DNA from: Nocardioidaceae bacterium
Lineage (GTDB): Bacteria > Actinomycetota > Actinomycetes > Propionibacteriales > Nocardioidaceae
Length of the DNA stretch: 8,860 nt
NCBI GenBank assembly: GCA_013811715.1
Contig: JACCUS010000287.1
Coordinates: 1 to 8,860, forward strand
Direction of reading: 5' to 3'
The position numbers were made by a program, and so were the translations under genes. This document shows positions 1 through 6,225 of the stretch, one piece after another. The notes beneath the pieces were generated by a model, which made no database searches, had not been told where the DNA came from, and saw only the letters and a list, made by a program, of their open reading frames with translations. How positions within the stretch are numbered: position 1 is the stretch's first letter; every line of letters starts with the position of its first letter.

Positions 1-446
1 TCGGGGAGCTGCCGCCGCCCCGGGGGCTGGTCGCGATCGTCTCAGCCGGGACATCCGATGCGGGAGTGGCGCGCGAGGCCGCGGTCGCCGCCGCGGCGCA
101 CGGCGCGGGCACCACCTCCATCAACGATGTCGGCGTGGCCGGGCTGCATCGCGTGCTGGGGGTGCGCGACCAGCTGGTCGCCGCCGACTGCCTCATCGTG
201 GTGGCCGGGATGGAAGGCGCCCTGCCTTCCGTCGTCGGCGGGCTGACCGGTGTGCCGTTGGTCGCCGTACCGACCAGCGTCGGATACGGCGCCTCGTTCG
301 GTGGTGTGGCCGCGCTGCTGGCGATGCTGAACTCGTGCGCCCCCGGCGTAACAGTGGTCAACATCGACAACGGCTACGGGGCCGGGGTCTTCGCCGCGCG
401 AGTCGCCCGGAACGCCGCCCCACGCGCGCACCCGGACTCGGCGTGA
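1..446 (+). CDS. larB: LarB, pyridinium-3,5-biscarboxylate mononucleotide synthase (3' part)
   Basis: LarB carboxylates and hydrolyses nicotinic acid adenine dinucleotide, the first step in making the nickel-pincer nucleotide cofactor of LarA-type racemases (family knowledge). Only the C-terminal 147 codons are in the window; reading starts at base 3 and the 5' end is cut by the edge. Visible hallmarks of the PurE-like fold are GTSD at the start, DVGVAGLHR, VVAGMEGALPSVVGGL, VPTSVGYGASFGG and MLNSCAPGVTVVNIDNGYGAG. The Cys in NSC (codon 336-338) matches the conserved cysteine that forms the covalent substrate adduct in Lactiplantibacillus LarB. The TGA stop overlaps the GTG start of larC by four bases, so the two are probably translationally coupled. 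The family identification is very secure. The cofactor's client enzyme is not in this window. Confidence 0.95.
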   Translation, partial: GELPPPRGLVAIVSAGTSDAGVAREAAVAAAAHGAGTTSINDVGVAGLHRVLGVRDQLVAADCLIVVAGMEGALPSVVGGLTGVPLVAVPTSVGYGASFGGVAALLAMLNSCAPGVTVVNIDNGYGAGVFAARVARNAAPRAHPDSA

Positions 447-1654
447 TCGGCTGGATCGACGCCGCGTCGGGCGCCAGCGGCGACATGCTGCTCGGTGCCC
501 TGCTCGACGTCGGGGCGGACGAGGCCGCCGTCCGGGGGGCCATCGCTGCTGTCACCCCCGAGGCCGTCTCACTCACCACCGAACGCGTCCGTCGCGGCTC
601 GTTGTCTGCCAACCGCGCACACGTGGAGGTCGCCGAGTCGACCACGCACCGTGGGCTCGGCGACGTCCTACGCCTCATCGAGAGCGCCGAGCTCGACCAG
701 TCGGTGAGACGGCACGCGGTGGCTGTCTTCTCTCGGCTGGCAGAGGCGGAGGCGTCCGCGCACGGGGTCGGCACCGACGACGTGCACTTCCACGAGGTCG
801 GCGCCCTCGACGCGATAGCCGACATCGTCGGCGCCTGCGCGGGGTTCGTCGCCCTCGGGCTGGAGCACCTGCACTGCAGCCCGGTGGCGGTGGGGTCGGG
901 GACGGTCGACTCCGCCCACGGCCGGCTCAGCGTCCCTCCGCCGGCAGTGGCCGCGCTGCTTCGCGGCGCGCCGACGTACGCCGGTCCGGTGGCCACCGAG
1001 CTGTGCACCCCCACCGGAGCGGCGCTGCTCACCCACTGGGTCACCGAGTGGGGGGCGCAGCCGCTGATGGCCGTCGACAGGATCGGGGTGGGTGCAGGCC
1101 ACCATGACTTCGACTCCCACCCCAACGTGCTCCGACTCCTCCTCGGCTCACCGCCCGCGGCTGAAGACACGCCAGAGATCCACCCCCAACCTTCAGCCAC
1201 AACCAGAGACCAGGAGGTCGTCTACGAGACGAACGTCGACGACCTCGACCCGCGGCTGTGGCCCGCGGTCCTCGGGCGGCTCCTCGACACCGGCGCCTCC
1301 GACGCCTGGCTGACGCCGATCCTGATGAAGAAGGGCCGCCCGGCCCACACCCTTTCGGTGCTGGTTCGCGCGGAGCGGTCTGACGCCGTGCGCGCCGTGA
1401 TGTTCGCCGAGACCTCCGCCATCGGGCTCAGAGCGACGTACGTCGACAAGCACGCGCTCGACCGGGAGTTGCGCCAGATCCTGGTCGACGGCCACCCCAT
1501 CAGCGTCAAGCTCGCCCGCCACGACGGCCGCGTGGTCAACGCGCAGCCCGAGTACGACGACGTGGCCGCCGCCGCCGAGGCGCTCGGACGTCCCGCCAAG
1601 GCGGTCCTCGCCGACGCGATCGCCGCCGCCACCCGTCTGTGGGGCTCGCCCTGA
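443..1654 (+). CDS. larC: LarC, nickel insertion protein of nickel-pincer nucleotide synthesis
   Basis: LarC is the CTP-dependent cyclometallase that inserts nickel into the pincer ligand, the last step of the cofactor pathway (family knowledge). The protein has 403 residues, normal for a full-length LarC. The N-terminus IDAASGASGDMLLGALLDVG is the family signature; HFHEVGALDAIADIVG (115-130) and ATELCTPTGAALL (184-196) follow. A linker of about 236-258 leads into the C-terminal nickel-binding half, which opens with ETNVDDLDP (262-270) and has MKKGRPAHTL (295-304). I chose GTG at 443: the motif begins six residues in, and GTG lies in a GTGA overlap with the larB stop. An upstream ATG/GTG in the same frame (335) would sit deep inside larB and is rejected. 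Unlike the Lactiplantibacillus gene, which needs a frameshift to join two halves, this one is a single frame. Confidence 0.95.
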   Translation: MIGWIDAASGASGDMLLGALLDVGADEAAVRGAIAAVTPEAVSLTTERVRRGSLSANRAHVEVAESTTHRGLGDVLRLIESAELDQSVRRHAVAVFSRLAEAEASAHGVGTDDVHFHEVGALDAIADIVGACAGFVALGLEHLHCSPVAVGSGTVDSAHGRLSVPPPAVAALLRGAPTYAGPVATELCTPTGAALLTHWVTEWGAQPLMAVDRIGVGAGHHDFDSHPNVLRLLLGSPPAAEDTPEIHPQPSATTRDQEVVYETNVDDLDPRLWPAVLGRLLDTGASDAWLTPILMKKGRPAHTLSVLVRAERSDAVRAVMFAETSAIGLRATYVDKHALDRELRQILVDGHPISVKLARHDGRVVNAQPEYDDVAAAAEALGRPAKAVLADAIAAATRLWGSP

Positions 1655-1656
1655 CG

Positions 1657-2262
1657 ATGGATTGGCACCTGCTGCTGTTGAGCTTCGCGCTGATCTTCCC
1701 GGTGGAACTCCCCGACAAGACCTTCGTCGCCGCCCTCGTGCTGTCGACCCGGTACCGGCCACTCGCGGTCTGGGTCGGCGTCGGTCTCGCCTTCGCGGTG
1801 CAGTGTCTGCTGGCCGTGACCGCCGGCCACGCGGTGTCGTTCCTGCCCGAGTGGGTCGTCCAGCTCGTGAGCGTGGTGCTCTTCTTGGCCGGAGCGGCGC
1901 TCCTGTTCCGGGCCGCACCGCACGCCGACGAGGAGGAGAAGGAGCAGGAGGACCACTTCGCCGCGAAGGCCACCCGGGACCAGAAGGGGTGGCATGCCGT
2001 GGCGACGTCGTTCGTCGTGCTGTTCGCCGCCGAGTGGGGCGACCTGTCGCAGGTGCTGACGCTCAACCTGGTGGCCCGGTACGGCTCGCCGGTGGCGGTG
2101 TTCTTCGGCGCATGGGCTGCGCTGTTGGCGGTCTCCGGCCTCGCCGTGCTCGGCGGGCGGGTGCTGCTGCGCTACCTGAGGTTGTCCGTGGTGCACTACG
2201 TCGCCGGGTCTGTCTGCCTGCTGCTTGCCACCGTCGGGCTCTACCAACTGGCAACGCTGTAG
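1657..2262 (+). CDS. TMEM165/GDT1 (UPF0016) family membrane metal-ion transporter
   Basis: A 201-residue membrane protein with two homologous halves, each carrying the family's acidic motif: ELPDKT at 17-22 and EWGDLSQ at 126-132. GDT1/TMEM165 proteins move Mn2+ or Ca2+ against H+; several bacterial members are manganese exporters (family knowledge). Hydrophobic stretches fall at about 5-18, 23-50, 65-85, 115-127, 143-166 and 178-200, consistent with six membrane helices. A charged, Glu-rich loop (90-100, DEEEKEQEDH) separates the halves, as in the family. The first motif has Pro where Gly is usual, and the second has Leu where a basic residue is usual. ATG at 1657, two bases after the larC stop, is preferred over GTG 1639, which lies inside larC. 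The context suggests metal supply or export linked to nickel-pincer synthesis; the ion is not shown by the sequence. Confidence 0.88.
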   Translation: MDWHLLLLSFALIFPVELPDKTFVAALVLSTRYRPLAVWVGVGLAFAVQCLLAVTAGHAVSFLPEWVVQLVSVVLFLAGAALLFRAAPHADEEEKEQEDHFAAKATRDQKGWHAVATSFVVLFAAEWGDLSQVLTLNLVARYGSPVAVFFGAWAALLAVSGLAVLGGRVLLRYLRLSVVHYVAGSVCLLLATVGLYQLATL

Positions 2263-2273
2263 GCGCCGGGACG

Positions 2274-2279
2274 TAGGCT
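2274..2279 (+). promoter_or_regulatory. -10 box of arcA, leaderless-type promoter
   Basis: TAGGCT fits the actinobacterial TANNNT -10 consensus and ends exactly six bases before the arcA ATG, so transcription would start at or next to the start codon. No good Shine-Dalgarno lies upstream of the ATG, which fits a leaderless mRNA. A -35 is not clear; TGGCAA at 2249-2254 is a weak candidate with a long (19-base) spacer. This separates arcA from the lar transcript. Confidence 0.5.
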
Positions 2280-2285
2280 CGCCAC

Positions 2286-3500
2286 ATGACCTCAGACCTT
2301 GGCGTCGACAGCGAAGTCGGGCGGCTGCGGACCGTCATGCTGCACCGGCCGGGGCCGGAGCTCAAGCGGCTCACCCCGCGCAACAACGACAGCCTGCTCT
2401 TCGACGGGATCCCCTGGGTCGGCCGCGCTCAGGAGGAGCACGACGCCTTCGCACAGGCGCTGCGAGACCGTGATGTCGAGGTTCTCTACCTCGTCGATCT
2501 GCTCGTCGAGGCCCTGCACGACGCGTCGGCGCGGGCGAAGGCCATCAAACAGGTGACCGCCAGCCTGCGACTCGGCGAGACCCTGCGCAGCTACCTGCGC
2601 AGCTGGCTCGGCGACCTGTCGGCGGCGGGGCTGGCCGGCGCCGTCACCGCCGGTGTGCGCAACGACGAGGTGCGCGGAGGCTTCGGGCTGGTCACCCGGC
2701 TGCTCCCGCACGACGACTTCTTGATCGAGCCGCTGCCCAACCTGCTCTTCACCCGCGACTCGTCGGTGTGGCTGCGCGGGCAGGTGGCTGTCACCAGTCT
2801 CGCTATGCCCGCGCGCTCGCGCGAGACCCAGCTGACCGAGCTGATCTACGCCTTCCACCCGCGCTTCGGCGGTGTCGAGCGCATCCACGGTTGGCAGAGC
2901 GAGCACCTCGAGGGCGGAGACGTGATGCTGCTCTCTCCCGGCGTGATCGCCGTCGGGGTCGGTGAGCGTACGACGCCCGCCGGGGCCGAGCACTTCGCGC
3001 GCCGTGTCCTCTCCGACCAGCTGGCCCACACCGTGCTCGCCGTACCGATCACCCAAAAGCGCGCCACCATGCACCTCGACACGGTCGCCACGATGGTCGA
3101 CGTCGACGCGATCGTCATGTACCCGAACGTCGCCGACACGTTGTCCGCCCATGCCATCACCTGCCACGAGCCGCATGGTGACGAGGCGCTGATCGAGCTC
3201 GCGGTCGCCGACTCCGAGCCGTTCCTGGTGGCCGCCGCCAAGGCGATGGGGATCGACACGCTGCGCCAGATCGACACCGGACTCGACCCGTTGACCGCCG
3301 AACGCGAGCAGTGGGACGACGGCAACAACACGTTGGCGATCTCGCCGCGGCTCGCGGTGGCCTACGAGCGCAACGTGGAGACCAACCACCGGCTGGGTGA
3401 GGCGGGCATCGACGTGGTGCAGATCGCGGGCTCGGAGCTCGGCTCGGGAAGGGGCGGACCGAGATGCATGTCGTGCCCCATCTCACGCGATCCCCTCTGA
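2286..3500 (+). CDS. arcA: Arginine deiminase
   Basis: Hydrolyses L-arginine to L-citrulline and ammonia in the cytoplasm. The protein has 404 residues, normal for the family. Visible hallmarks are EVGRLRTVMLHRPGPEL at the N-terminus, PNLLFTRDSS (151-160, with the Asp of the active site), HLEGGDV (207-213), MHLDTV with the catalytic His263 (262-267), DDGNNTL near 344-350, and RGGPRCMSCP at the C-terminus, where Cys394 is the nucleophile. All catalytic residues expected of an arginine deiminase are present. No ornithine carbamoyltransferase, carbamate kinase or arginine/ornithine antiporter gene is adjacent, so the full energy-yielding pathway is not encoded here. The gene may serve arginine catabolism, ammonia production or acid tolerance (inference). 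The ATG at 2286 fits both the family N-terminus and the leaderless promoter. A strong hairpin follows the stop. Confidence 0.96.
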   Translation: MTSDLGVDSEVGRLRTVMLHRPGPELKRLTPRNNDSLLFDGIPWVGRAQEEHDAFAQALRDRDVEVLYLVDLLVEALHDASARAKAIKQVTASLRLGETLRSYLRSWLGDLSAAGLAGAVTAGVRNDEVRGGFGLVTRLLPHDDFLIEPLPNLLFTRDSSVWLRGQVAVTSLAMPARSRETQLTELIYAFHPRFGGVERIHGWQSEHLEGGDVMLLSPGVIAVGVGERTTPAGAEHFARRVLSDQLAHTVLAVPITQKRATMHLDTVATMVDVDAIVMYPNVADTLSAHAITCHEPHGDEALIELAVADSEPFLVAAAKAMGIDTLRQIDTGLDPLTAEREQWDDGNNTLAISPRLAVAYERNVETNHRLGEAGIDVVQIAGSELGSGRGGPRCMSCPISRDPL

Positions 3501-3506
3501 GCCATG

Positions 3507-3548
3507 GATGCGACGCTGGGCGGGTCATGGCGGGCTCAGCGTCGCATC
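3507..3548 (+). terminator. Hairpin after arcA, probable terminator
   Basis: A perfect 12-bp inverted repeat (GATGCGACGCTG at 3507-3518 and CAGCGTCGCATC at 3537-3548) with an 18-base loop starts six bases after the arcA stop. No T-run follows, as is common for GC-rich actinobacterial terminators. Because the stem is symmetric it could work for either strand. Confidence 0.65.
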
Positions 3549-3724
3549 GATCGGGTGCGTCCCGCCCCGGGCATGGAGAACCCGGCCGTTACTGACGGGG
3601 GATACAGCAACGACCGGGTGTAGTAGAAGTGTAAATCGCCTCGGCCGCCCGCACAACCCGAACGGCGAGATTGGTGGGGTGCGTCGCACCGAATTCGCGC
3701 CGACCTCGGAGTCTAGGCGGGCCT

Positions 3725-3764
3725 GGGGTTTCTTGTTGTCAGCAAGGGGATCCGCAACAACCCC
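3725..3764 (-). terminator. Hairpin after the SEC-C gene, possible terminator
   Basis: TTGTTG (3733-3738) pairs with CAACAA (3755-3760) and GGGG (3725-3728) with CCCC (3761-3764), leaving a four-base bulge on one side. It lies two bases beyond the stop codon of the - strand SEC-C gene, the usual place for its terminator. There is no clear T-run, so the call is tentative. Confidence 0.4.
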
Positions 3765-3766
3765 GA

Positions 3767-4720
3767 CTACCGGATGGTGAGCTGTCGGTTGGCCAGACCG
3801 TTGCGAGCCGACCGCTCGTCAACGGTCAACGACTCGACCGTCTCCAGCGCCTCACCCAGCCGAGCCGCGAGGGCCGCGGCCGGCGCCTCGAGCGCCGCCG
3901 CGCCGGTCCCCACCGGGAGATCCCAGACCGGCACCAGCAGACCGTGGGCACGGAACGACCCGACGAGCCGCGACTCCTCGCCCACCCGGTCAGCGTCGGC
4001 CGCATGAAGCCGCGCCAGCGCCGTCAACGCGGCGTCCTCGTCGTGCGGCAGCACCCACCGCAGGTGCTCCTTGGTCCCCACCGACGTCCAGTAGGCGGCG
4101 TCCACCGACGTCAGCCGGGTGCTCGGGTCGACGGAGGAGTTGAGCTGTTCCAGCGTCGCCGCGACCGAGGCGTCGGAGTCGTCGGAGTCCTCGAACCAGA
4201 AGTCGTAGCCGTCGAGCACCGTCACCTCGAGCTTTGACCCCGCCTCGACCACATCTTGCAACCGCGGCCCCACACCCGGCAGCGACGGCATGACCACGCT
4301 GTCGCCCGGCTCGGCGGCCAGCGCGAGGTGCAGCGCCTCGGCGAAGTCCCGGCTCGGGTCGCCCGACTGGTGTGCGACCTGCACCGCCAACCAGATGTCC
4401 CCATCGGCACGCACCGAGGCCGGGGCGATCCCCGGCAGCACCGTCACGACGGTCACGCTGCGGCCGTCGGCGGCGCCGTCGTACGCGCCGGGCCGCAACG
4501 TCAGGGCGGCCTTTCCGACCGGCAGGAACTCGCGCATGGCGACCCAGTCGCACTCGCCGGGCAGCCCCTCGAACGTGCGTACGACGTACGGCGTCCCCCC
4601 GTCGGCGCTGCCATGGCAGGCCTTGTAGCGGCGACCGGACCCGCAGGGGCACTGCTGCCGTGGGCCCACCTCACCGGGCTTGGCGGCCGCCGCCGACTTC
4701 GTGCGTGACTTCTTACCCAT
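3767..4720 (-). CDS. SEC-C zinc-finger protein, DUF5926-type
   Basis: A 317-residue soluble protein. A basic N-terminus (MGKKSRTK) is followed by a SEC-C metal-binding motif, CPCGSGRRYKACH (24-36), with Cys24, Cys26, Cys35 and His36 as zinc ligands. SEC-C motifs occur at the C-terminus of SecA and in many unrelated proteins, so the motif shows zinc binding, not a specific role. The long remainder (45-317), with EGLPGECDWVAMREFLPVG near 51-69, matches what I recall of the actinobacterial DUF5926 family, whose function is unknown. I chose ATG at 4720: GGAGA at 4729-4733 gives a 9-base spacing, and the upstream in-frame GTG (4747) lies in a hairpin and adds only nine non-conserved residues. An Asp-rich patch (178-184) is present. 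Probably the last gene of the - strand cluster. Confidence 0.85.
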   Translation of the reverse strand: MGKKSRTKSAAAAKPGEVGPRQQCPCGSGRRYKACHGSADGGTPYVVRTFEGLPGECDWVAMREFLPVGKAALTLRPGAYDGAADGRSVTVVTVLPGIAPASVRADGDIWLAVQVAHQSGDPSRDFAEALHLALAAEPGDSVVMPSLPGVGPRLQDVVEAGSKLEVTVLDGYDFWFEDSDDSDASVAATLEQLNSSVDPSTRLTSVDAAYWTSVGTKEHLRWVLPHDEDAALTALARLHAADADRVGEESRLVGSFRAHGLLVPVWDLPVGTGAAALEAPAAALAARLGEALETVESLTVDERSARNGLANRQLTIR

Positions 4721-4728
4721 GTTGTGCT

Positions 4729-4733
4729 TCTCC
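4729..4733 (-). promoter_or_regulatory. Ribosome binding site deciding the SEC-C gene start
   Basis: GGAGA on the - strand, nine bases before the ATG at 4720. It supports that start over the GTG at 4747. Confidence 0.65.
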
Positions 4734-4742
4734 GTCCGCTGG

Positions 4743-4770
4743 GCCACCGGCGTCGCGGGTCGGCGGTGGC
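4743..4770 (-). promoter_or_regulatory. Intercistronic hairpin between the ATPase and SEC-C genes
   Basis: GCCACCG (4743-4749) and CGGTGGC (4764-4770) form a perfect 7-bp stem with a 14-base loop. It begins two bases after the ATPase stop and ends nine bases before the SEC-C ribosome binding site. It could be a partial terminator, an mRNA-stability element, or chance. Confidence 0.35.
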
Positions 4771-4772
4771 GG

Positions 4773-5195
4773 TCAGTGCCTGGGCAGGACGCCGAAGACG
4801 GTGTTCCCCGAGACGCCTTCGCGCACTCCCCAGGCAGTCGTCAGCGTACGCACGATCCACAACCCGCGGCCGCTGGGAGTCAGCAACGGAGGGTTCAGCA
4901 GGGCCGGCAGAGTCGCGGATCCGCCGTCGTCGACGGCGAGCCGCAGGGCGTTCGCCTCGACGCGTAGCGTCACCGCCAGGCCGCCGCCGAGAAGGGGGCG
5001 CGCGTGGCGAAGCGCATTGCCGATGAGCTCGCTGATCACGAGCCGGGCATCGTCGACCGTAGGCTGTCCGACGGCGAGGTGGCGCAGCACAACGGTCACG
5101 TTGGTGCGGGCGGTGCGAGCCGAGGTGGCGGCGAACGGCAGTCGCCACGTCCACGCATTGTCGATGTCCAGCTCGACCAAGTCCACTGTTACCAC
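4773..5195 (-). CDS. Stand-alone histidine-kinase-type ATPase (anti-sigma kinase-like)
   Basis: A 140-residue protein made almost entirely of a GHKL/HATPase_c domain of the RsbW/SpoIIAB type. The N-box is SELIGNALRHA (55-65) with Glu56 and Asn60; the G1 motif is VDDGG (88-92); the G2 motif is GRGLWIV (109-115). Such proteins phosphorylate anti-sigma-factor antagonists or bind sigma factors (family knowledge). No sigma factor, STAS antagonist or PP2C phosphatase is in the window, so the partner is unknown. No membrane segment or dimerisation/phosphoacceptor domain is seen, so it is not a full sensor kinase. The start is uncertain: GTG at 5195 is used because the fold begins about 15 residues later. 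TTG at 5240, 18 bases after the phosphodiesterase stop, would add 15 residues (MSPLAHFPGDRDSGH); GTG at 5186 is also possible. Confidence 0.8.
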   Translation of the reverse strand: MVTVDLVELDIDNAWTWRLPFAATSARTARTNVTVVLRHLAVGQPTVDDARLVISELIGNALRHARPLLGGGLAVTLRVEANALRLAVDDGGSATLPALLNPPLLTPSGRGLWIVRTLTTAWGVREGVSGNTVFGVLPRH

Positions 5196-5258
5196 GTGTC
5201 CACTGTCCCGGTCACCCGGGAAATGCGCAAGTGGTGACAACTCGGACCTGATGGTTGT

Positions 5259-6137
5259 TCAACTGTGGTTGCGCAGCCGTTCACGTACTGCTCGGGGGTT
5301 GTCGGTGATGACTGCATCGACCTCGATGGCGGCGCACAGCTCGATGTCGGCGGTCTCGTTCACCACCCAGACGTGCACCTCGTTACCCATCGCGTGCGCC
5401 TTCTCGACGTACTCCGGATGCGCCCGGACGATGTTCATGGAGGGGCCGGCCACGCCTGCTCCCAGCGGCAACGTGCCGTCGCGGAAGCGCAGCGGGACTC
5501 GATCCATCAGGTAGACCATCTGCAGGCCCGGTGCCATCTCCAGGCATCGACGCAGGCTCATCCACGAGAAGCTCATCACGCGGGCCGGGGAGGTGGCCCC
5601 CGTACGTGGGCGGGCCCAGCCGTAGCGGTCCAACAACTCGACCAGCCGCCGCTCCACCAGACCGGCGTACCGGGTCGGGTGCTTGGTCTCGATCGCCAGG
5701 TCGATGTGACGCCCGCAGTCGTGCACGAGGTCGAACAGTCGCTCCAAGGTGACCAGGCTGCCTGCCGCGTCGCGCTCGGGCGCCTCGTCGTCGAGGTCGT
5801 GCCACGGCTGTTTCCACGACTCCCAGTCCAGCGCGGCGAGCTGGTCCAGTTGGAGCGTTGAAACCGCTCCCCGACCGTTGCTGGTGCGTTCGATACGGCG
5901 GTCGTGCACGCAGATCAGGTGACCGTCGGCGGTCAACCGTACGTCGCACTCCAGCCCCTCGGCGCCTTCCTCGATAGCCCGGGCGTAGGCGCCCAAGGTG
6001 TGCTCGGCGAGAGCGGAGCTCGCCCCACGGTGGGCGACCACCTGCGGTCGGGCGCGTGTGTGCTGCCAGTCGACCGCGGTACGACGGCGTCCCGGCATCG
6101 GCAGCCGGTCCATGCGCAGCGGGCGCAACCTGGTCAC
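5259..6137 (-). CDS. Glycerophosphodiester phosphodiesterase
   Basis: Hydrolyses glycerophosphodiesters to glycerol-3-phosphate and an alcohol. The 292-residue protein has the GDPD signature VVAHRGAS (33-40; His36, Arg37), AEHTLGAYARAI (44-55; Glu45 in the usual PENT position), GLECDVRLTADG (61-72; metal ligands Glu63 and Asp65), VHD (77-79; catalytic His78), and LAIETKHP (147-154; Glu150, Lys152). WVVN (257-260) and ITDNPRA (277-283) close the barrel. There is no signal peptide, so it is probably cytoplasmic and acts on released lipid head groups. I chose GTG at 6137 because CAGGA sits eight bases upstream; ATG at 6113 (eight codons in) or 6098 are alternatives. The open frame extends further upstream without family-like sequence. 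It lies 71 bases after the zinc-ribbon membrane gene, and the ATPase follows within 63 bases. Confidence 0.92.
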   Translation of the reverse strand: MTRLRPLRMDRLPMPGRRRTAVDWQHTRARPQVVAHRGASSALAEHTLGAYARAIEEGAEGLECDVRLTADGHLICVHDRRIERTSNGRGAVSTLQLDQLAALDWESWKQPWHDLDDEAPERDAAGSLVTLERLFDLVHDCGRHIDLAIETKHPTRYAGLVERRLVELLDRYGWARPRTGATSPARVMSFSWMSLRRCLEMAPGLQMVYLMDRVPLRFRDGTLPLGAGVAGPSMNIVRAHPEYVEKAHAMGNEVHVWVVNETADIELCAAIEVDAVITDNPRAVRERLRNHS

Positions 6138-6145
6138 GGGGCCAA

Positions 6146-6150
6146 TCCTG
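6146..6150 (-). promoter_or_regulatory. Ribosome binding site of the phosphodiesterase
   Basis: CAGGA on the - strand, eight bases before GTG 6137. It is the main reason for choosing that start, since the later ATG codons lack one. Confidence 0.55.
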
Positions 6151-6207
6151 ACATGGCCGCCTACTCGGGCCGCGGGTGTTGGTGGGATGTTTGCCGACTG
6201 TTTCGCC

Positions 6208-6225
6208 GTTACCAGTTCTGGTAAC
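6208..6225. repeat. 18-bp palindrome over a stop codon
   Basis: GTTACCAG-TT-CTGGTAAC is a perfect inverted repeat with 8-bp arms and a 2-base centre. It spans the last codons and TAA stop of the zinc-ribbon gene, about 70-90 bases upstream of the phosphodiesterase start. It has the form of a repressor site, but a match of this length could occur by chance in a window this size. Confidence 0.4.

Larger units (their letters stand above)
3501..3766. other. Convergent intergenic region with several inverted repeats
   Basis: This is the longest gap in the window, between the stops of arcA (+) and the SEC-C gene (-). It holds the arcA hairpin, a middle inverted repeat (ACCCGG-c-CGTT at 3580-3590 against AACG-a-CCGGGT at 3609-3619, ten pairs with one mismatch, 18-base loop), a small palindrome GGTGCG-T-CGCACC at 3678-3690, and a hairpin next to the SEC-C stop. 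I found no coding sequence with a recognisable product and no tRNA signature. The middle stretch around 3600-3640 is less GC-rich than its surroundings. Confidence 0.5.

Noticed and set aside
335..442. Upstream extension of larC to 335
   Set aside because: The 36 extra residues would be read inside conserved larB sequence in another frame and resemble nothing in LarC.
1222..2247. Long open frame on the - strand (341 codons)
   Set aside because: It lies antisense to larC and the transporter, both with strong family motifs. Its sequence is Arg/Gln/His-rich, with no recognisable motif; stop codons are rare by chance at this GC content.
2292..3389. Long open frame on the - strand (365 codons)
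   Set aside because: Fully antisense to arcA, whose identity is certain. No motif is seen and the composition is typical of GC-rich shadow frames.
3620..3700. Possible tRNA-like or riboswitch-like sequence in the convergent gap
   Set aside because: No T-loop signature, acceptor stem or known riboswitch core could be found; only weak local pairing.
4372..5514. Long open frame on the + strand (380 codons)
   Set aside because: It crosses three well-supported - strand genes, is Arg/Ser/Pro-rich and shows no domain.
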